NCBI GenBank assembly: GCA_039000515.1
Contig: JBCFYV010000012.1
Coordinates: forward strand, 112,925,883 to 112,989,882
Origin: Timema cristinae
Taxonomy: Eukaryota; Arthropoda; Insecta; Phasmatodea; Timematidae
Direction: 5' to 3'
Length of the DNA stretch: 64,000 nucleotides
The translations under genes and the position numbers were made by a program. Positions 23,844 through 33,569 of the stretch are shown piece after piece. How positions within the stretch are numbered: the stretch's first letter is position 1; the number at the start of each line of letters is the position of its first letter. The notes beneath the pieces were generated by a model. It saw only the letters and a program-made list of their open reading frames with translations, ran no database searches and was not told the origin of the DNA.

Positions 23844-23859
23844 GGTTATGGGCCCAGGA
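23844..23859 (+). promoter_or_regulatory. Primer-binding site (tRNA-iMet internal half)
   Basis: GGTTATGGGCCCAGGA matches the site after the Drosophila copia 5' LTR, which pairs with the anticodon-side half of initiator tRNA-Met rather than the 3' end. The comparison is from memory. Confidence 0.8.
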
Positions 23860-24153
23860 TTAGTTCCTAATGCGTTGTTGGTTCTCTAAAGATAAAACGA
23901 ATCAGTTTCGTAGTTTTTGTTGCTTGAGTTAGCCATGCTGCCGTGGCTGTTAACGTCGCAAGAAAGTTTTTTTCATGAGCACATTAAGTTTAGCGTCATA
24001 ATATTTAAGTGAAAATTCTCACGGAAAATGTATGTTTATCAGTTAAACTAAAAAGTGAAGTTTCAAGTAATTGTACGCTAATAAGTTTATTTACTTAATA
24101 AAATCTGTTTCTGTAAGTATAGACCTTGATCTTAACCTTGAACTTTAGTCAAA

Positions 24154-24840
24154 ATGTCGGAAAAGATCGACATATCAAGTGTTAATAAGTTTAATGGTAG
24201 TAACTACCAGCAGTGGAAGTTTCAGTTGACATGCGCTCTACGCGCCAAAGGTATTTTCAAAATCGCAAAAGGTGAGGAAGCTATGCGTACTCTAAATGCA
24301 AATAAGGCAATCGATCTATGGCAACAAAGAGACGCTGTAGCTATGTTTACCCTTACCTCAACTATGGAGCTCAGTCAGATTGCCTTGATTGAAAATTGTA
24401 AATCTTCCTATGAAATTCTAAGCAAACTAGATTCTATTTACGAGCACAGATCAGAAACAAATAAAATGATAGTACATGAGCGTTTCTATCATTATCAATG
24501 GAGCTCGGCCAATTCAGTGGCTCAACACATCGCCAAAGTGGAAGCTCTTGCCCGACAAATAAAAGAGGTCAGAGATTCAGTCAGCGATCTAGCTATCATG
24601 ATCAAGATCTTGAGTAGTCTACCTCTGAAATATAAGAGTTTCAGACAGGCCTGGCTTTCCATGAGTGAGGACAAACAAACCATCGCCAATTTGACATCCC
24701 GTCTGATTGATGAAGAGGCGAGCCTGACTAAGGGGGAAGAGCAAGAAACTGCTTTAGCTTCTATAGTTAACCGAGAAACTAAATCTCGTGGACATAAACC
24801 ACGATTTTACGAACAGGAAAACAAAGTAACCAAACCATAA
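24154..24840 (+). pseudogene. copia gag (UBN2-type capsid region), broken before the zinc knuckle
   Basis: It starts MSEKIDISSVNKFNGSNYQQ and carries the copia gag pattern 'W..A..I..ALRAKGIF' and ISSLP-like LSSLPLKY over about 228 residues. TAA at 24838-24840 comes from a one-base loss in the A run near 24829. The CCHC knuckle follows in the shifted frame. Confidence 0.9.
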
Positions 24841-24848
24841 GAAAACTT

Positions 24849-25220
24849 ACCTGTTATAACTGCCAACGTAAAGGCCACCTTGCCCGTGACTGCCGGAGTG
24901 AGAAGAAAAATCGACCAGTCTTTGATAAAGGCAGAGCTGACCAGTCAAATTTTTCTGCCTTCAATGTTGAGGAAGCAAATGCTGTATTTCTTTTTCTGAT
25001 GAGAATACTTGGACCCTGGATAAATGAGTCTTCCAGCCACATGACATGGCACAGAGACTACTTTGACAAGTTTGAAGAGGTTAGTGATGGTTCTTCTGTG
25101 CGTCTTGGTGACAACCACAAGCTTTCTGTCAGAGGGAAAGGTGATGTGATGATTCGTAAGTTGCTGAATGGTCAGTGGTATGACTCGGTCATTAGAGATG
25201 TCCTATTGTTCCGGAACTGA
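24849..25220 (+). pseudogene. copia CCHC zinc knuckle and degenerate protease
   Basis: CYNCQRKGHLARDC (from 24852) is a complete CCHC knuckle. The protease region follows in the same frame, but where copia elements have W.LDSGAS.HM it reads PWINESSSHMTWHRDYF. The catalytic Asp-Ser/Thr-Gly is absent, so the protease should be dead. The frame ends in a stop at 25220. Confidence 0.85.
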
Positions 25221-25985
25221 AAAAGAACCTCATGTCTGAAGGAAAAATCACCAAGCTAGGAATGAAAATAGTAAAATCAGACAATTTTGTTGAAGTTTTT
25301 GAAAAAGGAAAGTTGGTTGCTTGTGGTGAACGCCAGCCAAATAACCTGTATAAAATGCTTTTTCAGACTTTAACCTCAAATGAAGCCAATTCTGTCACTC
25401 AAGACTAGTTTAAAGCTATGGCACGAACGCCTAGGACACATCAATGTTAGAGCTTTGAAGGAGTTAGTCTCAAAAGGCTTAGCCGAGGGTGTAGATCTGA
25501 GTGATGTAGACAATTTCCTTTGCTCTGGCTGTGCATATGGAAAGAACCACAAGCTCCCGTTCAACAATCCAACCCACCAGGAGATGAAAGTTGGTGAGTT
25601 AATATACAGTGATCTTGGTGTCATGCCAGTCGAGTCTGTAGGAGGAGCTAAGTACTTTGTTACTTTCAAAGATGACTACTCTGGCTATAGAGTAGTATCT
25701 TTCATTAAACATAAAAGTGATACACTACAATGTTTTAAAGATGTTTGTAAGATTGTAGAAACAAAATACAAGCGAAGTGTGCAAATACTCCATACAGACA
25801 ATGGCACAGAATACATCAATGTAGAATTTCAGGATTTTCTTGCCTCAAAAGGGATCATTGCTGAGAGAACAGCGCCATACACACCCGAACAAAACTCTCG
25901 CTCAGAGAGAGATATGCGCACAATTGTTGAGAGTGCCCGGGCGATGCATTGCAGCAGTAACCTCCCTCAAGAGCTTTGGGTGGAA
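25211..25985 (+). pseudogene. copia protease end and integrase, split by the MULE
   Basis: PELKKNLMSEGKITKLGMK continues in a third frame to a stop at 25406. From 25380 the frame beginning MKPILSLK gives the integrase zinc finger (LWHERLGH, then CSGC) and the DDE core. The first Asp is in YSDLG, the second in LHTDNGTEY, and the Glu in TPEQNSRSERD. The coding stops at WVEAV, where the MULE entered. Confidence 0.92.
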
Positions 25986-25993
25986 GCTGTAAA

Positions 25994-26082
25994 GGGCTCG
26001 CCCGAATTGCGCCAATTCTCTTAGCTCGGACCCGAATTGCGCCAATACCCCCCTTCCCAAGACAGGACCCGAATTGCGCCAA
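25994..26082 (+). repeat. MULE left end with three iterated terminal motifs
   Basis: CCCGAATTGCGCCA occurs at the very end (25994-26014) and again at 26025-26045 and 26065-26082, spaced about 30-38 bp. The iterations may be transposase-binding sites, as subterminal repeats are in other DNA transposons (inference). Confidence 0.9.
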
Positions 26083-27321
26083 CTCTGAACATAAACAAAT
26101 ATTAATGCTATGTCTGGCGGTAAGAAGGACACAAGTCAAAAAATATAAATCAAACAATATTATATCAAAGTGAAATTTCCGTTTTTAAAACATTGTCAAT
26201 AATAGATATATGTATGCTAAATAATAGTATAACAAACATAATATAAACAAGTCATACAAAGGAGTTTTGGAAGGACACACACTTCACTAAGCTTAATCTG
26301 TCTATTCCTCCATTCCTAAACTGTTTAAGTTTTTTTTCAATGAATGATTGTTTCAACTTAGACTTATTATCTGTCCTTTGCACATTACCTTCTCTTACAC
26401 TGTTGATTCGAATGTACGTGTCAGTTTGGACCGATTTTAAATTTTGTACGAAGACAAAAATGTTTGGGTGTGGAGAAGCACATGATGAATTAAATCTAGA
26501 ATGGAAGCCTCTCGCACGCATTTGTTGTCCTCCATAAGTCCGATGAGTCAGCTGCCCAAATGCGCGGCGGGAATGTCACTTGCTCCATCTCATCTATATA
26601 TGTTTCAGTTAGGTAATCTGTGAAGCTCGTCAGTTTTGTATCAGCTGACTGGATGCTGATCAGATCGCAGAAAGCGTCTTCTACTTCTTCGGGCCTCAAG
26701 TAAGTGAGCCCAAAACAGTAGTGGAGCCATTTCCCTCCATCCGAGTTTTCGTCTTTGTACGTGGCAGCCAAACCTAGCTTTTGAATCTTTCTCCACCTAA
26801 AAGGAATCATAGTGGATGTTAATGATAAACATATTAAAAGGAAGAAGGAAGGAAAATAGGAACGTAGCATTCTTTGAATCATAGTCTGATTTAATACAGA
26901 TCATAAATATATTTTACAAAATAGCCTATCAGTGACCGTAGCTAAAAAAATGTGGCCGTAATCATATGTACAAAAATGTGATGACACCCACACAGACAGG
27001 AAAACATTTCACTTTTTTTTGGCTGGTATATGTTTATAATGGCCAATAATAACAAATAAAAAATAGGCCTAGGACAGAATCGCAGATACTTTATCATAGC
27101 GTATATTCACTTTTTAATTAATGGGTCAGCTGAGACAATATTATTCGACGATTTGATAATTACACTTATTTGGATCTTTGTGTTAAAACCAAATAATAAA
27201 TAATTTTATTTGGCTAATATTTTTAATTTGAGTGTTTTAAATTTGTTTACCATATGTTTGTTTTATTTTACTGAGCGCACAAGTTGCTAATGGTTTTTAA
27301 AAACTAGTCACCAAAAACTAT

Positions 27322-27578
27322 CCTTTTTTTTTTTAGCACCACGTCTTACTGCCCGTTCGGGCTATAGCCTATGTACTAATTACTCTAATGGTTTAGGGAT
27401 TGGGAAGGTTGAATTTATAGGAAGTGCATCCGCATTTGCGTGGATAGAAAGTGGGGAAACCATTTAGGATCAAACCACCTCAGTGCACCCGGCTGGGTTC
27501 GAACCCCAACCTCCCCGGTCTCGAGGGCCAGTTTAGTGCGAGAGTTGCGCCTTAGACCATCTGGCTACCCGAGGGGTA
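27322..27578 (-). mobile_element. SINE family 1 copy inside the MULE
   Basis: The tail complement (AGCACCACGTCTTACTGCCC) follows a poly-T, and the head complement ends at the right. The 9-bp duplication AAAAACTAT flanks it at 27313-27321 and 27579-27587. It is the third nesting level: SINE in MULE in copia. Confidence 0.85.
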
Positions 27579-27976
27579 AAAAACTATTCTTGAAATAGTT
27601 TGTTTTACCCGAAACTAAGTAGGCCCCTCACAATGTTATTATTCATTATAAATGCACGCCGATTTAACAAAAATCGTTAAAAATATTTTCAAAATATTTT
27701 GAGTTTTTGAAAACTAGTCATCTAATACCCTTAAAAGAACTTTGCCCCCTAAACCAAATAAACAGTATTAATTGTCATCTTAAATACACCCAAAATGTAG
27801 CCTATGTTTAAATCAAAATTGTCAAAGATATTTTTGAGAAATTTTAAATTATTTTCAAATTAATCATTAGTAAACTGCCCATAGTTCAATTATTTTCTGA
27901 AGATCGATTATATAGTTCTATTCATCATTTAGAAAAAACTCTACAGATATACACTTTGAATAAAAAAAATTCAAGC

Positions 27977-28178
27977 AGATGATTGGGAGGTTGGGGATCG
28001 AATCCTGGTCGAGTGAACTGAAGGCGGTTTTTCCTAAATGATTTTCCACTCTCACTACATGCAAATTCGGATTCACTTTCTCTGCATTTTACCTATCTCA
28101 TACCAAAGCATATTAGCATAATTAGTACATAAGGAGGCCTATAACTCGAACAGGTAGTAAAACGCAGTTCTAAAAAAT
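27977..28178 (+). mobile_element. SINE family 1 copy inside the MULE, 5'-truncated
   Basis: AGATGATTGGGAGGTTGGGG, CTGAAGGCGGTTTTTCCTAA and the tail AACTCGAACAGGTAGTAAAACG identify it. The 5' head is missing. Confidence 0.7.
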
Positions 28179-29372
28179 TTTCAAGAGTGAAAAATATAAT
28201 AATCAAGTCACAAACTATATAACATTATTTATGTAAAGTTGTAAAATAAAATTGTTTTGCTTACCATGCTTGCGCTAAATGAAATCGACAGCCTACTATC
28301 TCGGTTTGTGGAAATGTTGACACGATGCACTCGTGGAGCGCTTGCTCGAAATCAATCACAATGTATAAAGGTTGAAGGTGAAGTCTCTTCTCGCACTCCT
28401 CCTTTAGGATTCTCATAGCGTCAATGTAGCTCTGCTTTTTCTTGTTTTTAAGTAGGTAAAAGACTAGAGGTATGTATGACCCTTCGAAATACCCATGTAC
28501 AGTAAAAAGCTGAAGAAAATGTTTCGGTGCGTATTCAAAGGTTCCATCAATTAACACAATTTCATTCTGGCACAAATACTCAAGATTCGAGTCACAAGAA
28601 AATATCATGATCCCCTTCTCTTTTTCGTTTCTCAACAAAAAGTTTTCGTCTTGAATAATTTTTATTTCAATTTAATCTATGGCAAATTGAATTTCTTCGG
28701 AAGATTTAGGCAACTTTGGCAGTGTTTTTAGTTTAGTGTAGTTGATGTTATTCCTGATACATTTAATGTCCTTGCGGGTCAATGTTTTTATAGTTTTTTT
28801 CTGTTTCTGTACCTCTGTGTGGATTATCTTTGAAGGCCTTACTTCAATCTCATCAGCTTTCCTCTTAACTGCGTTGCTAATGGATCTTCTGTTCAACTCT
28901 TGAACTAGTAGTGGTTCGTGGTTGTGTTCGTTTTCAGTCCGCGAGAAAATGTTTCCACCATCAAGAGTAAATATTTTAGCCTTGCAGTCCTTTTTAGTGC
29001 ATCTCCACTCTCTCTTCCCTCGTCAACTTTAATTGATTCACTGTCGATACGTATAATTAAAATAGACAATCAGAACTTTCCCTTTTTCACTATAAATCCT
29101 TTCCAAATCAATAATCCTCGCTAATATTATCACAGTTCACACAAAACCAGAAAAAAAAAATACACCGGGACAGTCACTGTTGTCGAGACAATTAATAAGT
29201 ATTGGACAGACGGATGTCAATACTACTGTTACAAGTCTTGTTGGGGGCACTTAGGGCGTTTTTACATTCCTTTACTAAGGGGAGGAAATACATAATGTGG
29301 CGAGAGCTTGTTTGCGATGGTCTTTGTTTGTATCATCCCCCCCACCTCCCACACTGACTACCTGAACTTGAC

Positions 29373-29445
29373 TTGGCGCAATTCGGGTCCGGGATTAGTA
29401 AACAGTTTTTAATCCCTTAATATATGGCGCAATTCGGGTCAGCCC
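29373..29445 (-). repeat. MULE right end with two iterated terminal motifs
   Basis: TGGCGCAATTCGGGTC occurs at 29374-29389 and at the terminus (29425-29445), inverted relative to the three left-end copies. Confidence 0.9.
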
Positions 29446-29453
29446 GCTGTAAA

Positions 29454-30221
29454 TTGTGCTGTATACATATTAAATTGTACACCTACAAAGCAGGCACATA
29501 ACTCCACACCCCTCGAACTGTGGACCGGCAAAAAGCCTCCGCTGTCGCATGTAAGGACGTTTGGATGTGAAGCCTATATGCTGGTGAAAAATGGAAGAAA
29601 GAAGTTGGATAAGAAATCCAAGAAGATTATACTTGTTGGATATGATGGAAATTCTACCAACTACAGGCTGTACGATCCTGACACTAAGAAAATTAGAATA
29701 TCAAGAAATGTTCTCTTCAATGAAGCACAACAAGGGTTTGAAAAACCTATCCACTACGTTCCCATGAAAATTGACTGTGATGAAGAAGCTGAAGTCAAGA
29801 GCCAAGAAAACTATGAGACCAAGAAGACATCCCCAGATCTAGAGCTGGGTGATCCACCAGCAGAAATTCTTCAAGAGGATGAACCATACAAGATCTCTAG
29901 GCCTACTCATAACCTCAGACCTTGTAGTGTTTTAAAGCCACCAGCAAGATTCACTGAGAATCTTCTCTGCGTTGAGGAAGATACTCCTAGTACCTATTCT
30001 GAAGCTGTTACATGCCCAGACAAATTCAAGTGGGAAACTGCTATGAAAGAGGAAGTTGACACCTTAGAGAAAAATGACACATGGACAATGGTATCATTAC
30101 CTGAAGGGAATAAACCCATCGTCTCAAGATGGGTCTTTAAAATTAAAAGAAGCTCTTTGGGTGAGATCACGAGATATAAAGCACGTTTGTGTGCAAAAGG
30201 TTACACACAAAAGTTGGAATA
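29454..30221 (+). pseudogene. copia integrase C-terminus to start of reverse transcriptase
   Basis: Downstream of the MULE the frame resumes with CAVYILNCTPTKQAHNSTPL, ELWTGKKP and HVRTFGCEAY, the typical copia integrase end. It continues through a spacer to FKWETAMKEEVDTLEKNDTW and RWVFKIK, the start of reverse transcriptase. It ends at a stop (30220-30222) caused by a frame change near 30212. Confidence 0.92.
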
Positions 30222-30944
30222 GACTACAATGAAACATTTTCCCCTACAACTCGCTATGATTCGATTAGAGTGCTCTTATCTATTGCAGTTAGATTTGACT
30301 ATGAACTAACCCAATTTGATGTCAAAACAGCATTCCTTAGTGGAGATCTTGAAGAGGAGATATACATGAGTCCTCCAGAAGGGATAAAGGTGGATTCAAA
30401 TGTTGTTTGTAAACTCAATAAGAGTCTTTATGGTCTGAAGCAATCGTCACGATGTTGGAACCGAAAGTTTGACCAATTCAAAAAGGATTTTGGCTTCAGG
30501 CAATTTAATGGAGACAAGTGTATCTACAAAGCCGATGTTAAAGGGAATCGTGTCTTTCTAATCCTTTTTGTCGATGATGGTCTTGTGATGGGGCCGAATA
30601 AAACATCATGTAACGTTGTAATCAATGAGTCGCAGAAGGGTTTTGAGATCACAACATCATCAGTAGAATTCTTTGTGGGGATGCAGATACACTATAACAG
30701 AGAAGATGGTACACTCTTCATTGGACAATCAACCTACATACACCAGATTGTCAAAAGATTCAATCTTCAGGACGCTAATCCTTGTAGCGTGCCTGCAGAT
30801 TCCAGTATTCGCCTACAAGCAGCAGCAGAAGACCAATTAATGAAGCATGTACCATACAGGGAAGCAGTTGGCGCATTAATATTTATTTGCACAGTTAGTC
30901 GACCTGATATAGCGTTTGCAGTGGGGCAGGTCAGCAACTATTGA
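30189..30944 (+). pseudogene. copia reverse transcriptase
   Basis: GIDYNETFSPTTRYDSIRVL, FDVKTAFLSGDLEEEIYM, NKSLYGLKQSSRCW and the catalytic box LILFVDDGL are the standard copia blocks (FVDD here replaces YVDD). A TGA at 30942-30944, after VGQVSNY, ends this piece in frame with RNase H. Confidence 0.95.
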
Positions 30945-31520
30945 AACAACTTTGATAAAAACCACTGGAACAGTGTCAAGAAAATTATTAAATATCTCAA
31001 AGCCACAGCCAACTATGAAGTCATGTATCTAAAGTCCGAAGACCCAATCACTATTGTGGGATATTCAGACTCTGATTATGCCGGAGACCTTGATACAAGA
31101 CGATCGACAACGGGCTACATATTCAAGATCTCGGATGGTCCTATTAGTTGGAGCAGTACTAGACAGCAAACAGTAGCCCTCTCAACCACCGAAGCTGAAT
31201 ATATGGCAATCTCAGCAGCATCTAAAGAAGCTATGTGGCTTAGAACTATGTTCATGGACATCTTGGAAGAAGCCGCTACACCAACGGTGATCTTTGTTGA
31301 CAATCAAAGTGCCATAAAACTTGTGAAAAATCCAGAATATCACAAGCGTACCAAGCACATAGATATTCGCTACCACTACATTCGGGAGCGATTTGAACAT
31401 GGGGACATCAAGCTGCGATACACCACATCGAAGGATCAGCTTGCCGACATCCTTACAAGGCCATTACCCCGTGAGGTTTTTCAACGACTATGTGCTGATT
31501 TGGTAACTGAGTCTTCTTGA
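30945..31520 (+). pseudogene. copia RNase H
   Basis: Same frame as the reverse transcriptase after the stop. Catalytic positions are visible in YSDSDYAGD, STTEAEYMA, VDNQSAI and KHIDIRYHYIRE. LADILTRPLP is the usual end motif. TGA follows VTESS. Confidence 0.95.
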
Positions 31521-31622
31521 AGTGGTGAATAAATTTTGTTTGTTTGTATGCTCAGTGTGTGTATATATTGTGTTTAACAATGCCACTATGACATTAGAAA
31601 CTTTTTTTATTAGGTGCTCACT

Positions 31623-31631
31623 AAGGGAGTG
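31623..31631 (+). promoter_or_regulatory. Polypurine tract of the copia element
   Basis: AAGGGAGTG lies directly before the TGT of the 3' LTR, where the plus-strand primer is expected. Confidence 0.75.
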
Positions 31632-31814
31632 TGTCAGAATATTGTAATTCGCGCCTAAATACCCAGGCTGTACTTTGTTTCACTCTGGTGGTAATCCTGT
31701 TAACTAAAGCAACTCAAGAGAATCTTTCTTTTTGTGAATAGTTTCTGCGTTTTGTTTTGTTGTAAGAAATGAAGAATTATCACAATCTATAATTTTTCCC
31801 AAACTCTTTCAATA
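31632..31814 (+). repeat. 3' LTR of the copia element
   Basis: 183 bp, starting TGTCAGAATA and ending CTTTCAATA, followed by the GGGAC duplication. Confidence 0.95.
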
Positions 31815-31825
31815 GGGACACACAT

Positions 31826-31877
31826 GGAATATTCTGGAACGGCGCGCGCAAATGAGAATATATGTCGAGAAGTTTCT
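31826..31877. promoter_or_regulatory. Candidate heat-shock elements
   Basis: GGAATATTCTGGAAC (31826-31840) is a perfect three-unit nGAAn/nTTCn array, and AGAAGTTTCT (31868-31877) is a two-unit one. They lie 12 bp after the copia insertion. An ATTGG/CCAAT motif (GGCCAATTAC) follows at about 31957. Such matches can arise by chance in 64 kb. Confidence 0.3.
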
Positions 31878-32069
31878 TTACAGTCCAAAGCTCCTCCTAA
31901 ACTAGGGGTGAGTAGAACATCTTCACAACAAAAGATCTTTGTCACTAAGATCTTTGGCTCTGGCCAATTACACAAACGAGAGTCACAGTATTATATCCAA
32001 CGTGCGGCAGAGTAGGTGTGTTTTTGATTGTAACTCACGTTAGTGTTCCTTGTTGACATCGGCTGCAGT

Positions 32070-32639
32070 ATGATGGGGTAAGTTTAATTTATTTTATTTG
32101 TGCACTCATTATAGCTAAATGCTACAAATTCTACACAACTAGTTTATGAGGTCTCACAACAACAATACTATATTCATTCTGCCCTATCTTAAATTACATA
32201 TTATGTTTGTAATGGATGTAACTTAAAATCTTTTTTAAATTTAAGTATTAAACCAAAGGATTATTTCTCATTTTTTTAAGCACCACACCTTTCTACCTAT
32301 TCAGGTTATATGCATATGCACCAGTTATGCTTATTGGTTCTAGTTTTCTATTTTATTATTATTTTAAAATTGAATTTTATTCCTTTCTTTCTAATAATTA
32401 TATTTAGACTTATTTTTTTAGTAATTTTTTTGAGGCAGGATATATTGTGTATTTACTTAGGAGGGTTATAAAAGTGTAAGTAAGCACTAAACAAATTAAA
32501 TTTTTGAGGAATAATTTATTGCTGTAACATCATGTATCTTTTTTTTACCACTTTACTCTTGAGGCTAAAAGCTTTAGAAGAATATTTATCTTTTAGTGAC
32601 AACCAACATGTCAAATGGGAGGAGGAAGAGGAGTACTGA
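32070..32639 (+). other. Candidate two-exon short coding transcript
   Basis: ATGATGGG with donor GTAAGT at 32078, and acceptor CTTTTAG at 32591-32596, would join to MMGDNQHVKWEEEEEY and a stop at 32637-32639. AATAAA follows near 32767. The product is not recognised and the model rests on splice consensus alone. Confidence 0.15.
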
Positions 32640-33053
32640 AAAATTGGAACCATCACAGATGTATAAGCTAAATACCAATACATTAATTTAAAAGTGGTGT
32701 CCGGGTTTCCATAATAGTGTATCTTTAGAAATCTTTGAGCTATTTACATAATTTGTGCTGTAAACAAATAAACCTCTTGCTTTGTTCAATGATTTCAACC
32801 ATATTATTTCAATAATTTGTATATACATTTTATTCAGAAATCTCAGGCAACCTTTTGATGACTATTTGAGATTTGTTTCAATTGGCAATAAATAAAAAAA
32901 ATTGTAGTTTTTTTTAAGATATTAATCCTTGAAGACTAGCACTGAATAAATAACATGAGAACTGGTGCCTTTGCACATTTGCAACATCTTACAACGTTCT
33001 AAATAATAATCAAAAACACATACCTTAATACATAATATTATTAAATTATTTTA

Positions 33054-33569
33054 GCAGCGTGTCTTACTACGTGTTGGTGACCTGGTGGTCTAGGGGTAAG
33101 GTGTTGGATTTCTGTGCTGGCGGCCGGGGTTCAATCCTCGGTCTCGGCACAGATTTATCTGATTACCCCAAACCCTTCCTTCACCTCTGACAAGACATCT
33201 TGTGAATGTGGGGAATGCCAGGCCTCCACCGTGGTTCGGATTCCACGTTAAACTGTAGGTCCTCCATTTCATTTCACAATCACCCTACCATTACACATTA
33301 GCGTAGTGTGTATAATTCGAATGGGTAGTAAGACGTGGTGCTAACAACAATACGTGTTGGTATTATATGCTTATGTACTAACTATGCTATTGGGTTTAGG
33401 GATTAAGAGGGTTATAATTAAAAAAGAATACCCTCATTTTCATAGAGGGAGAGTGAACATTTACGGAAAACCACCCTCAGTTCACCCTGAGATTCGAACC
33501 TCGATCTCCCTATTATCGGCAGTCTAGTCTACTTTGGAAGACTTAGACCATGAGGTCACCAAAGAGTTA
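33054..33569 (-). mobile_element. SINE family 1 copy split by a family 2 SINE
   Basis: The tail complement (GCGTGTCTTACTACG) at 33057-33077 continues at 33361 with GTATTATATGCTTATGTACT and runs to the head complement near 33565. The gap is the family 2 insertion. Confidence 0.8.
33078..33350 (+). mobile_element. SINE family 2 copy nested in a family 1 SINE
   Basis: The head is TGACCTGGTGGTCTAGGGG with B box GGTTCAATCCT, then a family-specific body (CCTCCACCGTGGTTCGGATT), and a tail with AATGGGTAGTAAGACGTGGT. A 10-bp duplication, TACGTGTTGG, flanks it at 33068-33077 and 33351-33360. Confidence 0.92.

Larger units (their letters stand above)
26252..29007 (-). pseudogene. MULE transposase with FLYWCH-type zinc finger
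   Basis: On the minus strand, WRCTKKDCKAK..HNHEP (29007-28911) is the W..C....C..H.H pattern of a FLYWCH finger. A linker (NRRSISNAVKRKADEIEV) follows, then the MULE domain LIDGTFEYAPKHFLQLFTVH..IVIDFEQA..CRFHLAQAW. The exon ends at 28265 (donor GTAAGC). The next exon begins at 26796 (acceptor TTTTAG) and continues in phase with WRKIQKLGL, FGLTYLRPEEVEDAF, FPPRIWA and NACE. Breaks are a lost base near 28680, an extra G near 26510 and indels near 29010. The catalytic Asp residues in IDGTF and IDFEQA are kept. The copy is probably inactive. Confidence 0.88.
25994..29445. mobile_element. Mutator-like (MULE) DNA transposon nested in copia
   Basis: The 3452-bp element has 21-bp terminal inverted repeats with two mismatches (left GGGCTCGCCCGAATTGCGCCA; the right end begins GGGCTGACCC). 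The 8-bp duplication GCTGTAAA sits at 25986-25993 and 29446-29453; its left neighbour could make it 9 bp with a mismatch. Removing it restores the integrase frame. The minus strand encodes a MULE transposase with a FLYWCH-type zinc finger. Two SINEs lie in its apparent intron. Confidence 0.93.
23661..31814 (+). mobile_element. Ty1/copia-type LTR retrotransposon, interrupted by a MULE
   Basis: The two 183-bp LTRs differ at three positions, and the 5-bp duplication GGGAC occurs at 23656-23660 and 31815-31819. The primer-binding site follows the 5' LTR directly and a purine tract precedes the 3' LTR. The coding order gag, protease, integrase, reverse transcriptase, RNase H is that of copia. Without the 3.46-kb insertion the element would be about 4.7 kb, normal for the group. 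Several frame breaks and a lost protease motif make this copy non-autonomous. Confidence 0.97.

Noticed and set aside
24154..31520. Endogenous virus
   Set aside because: Domain order (integrase before reverse transcriptase), short LTRs and lack of an envelope gene identify a copia retrotransposon.
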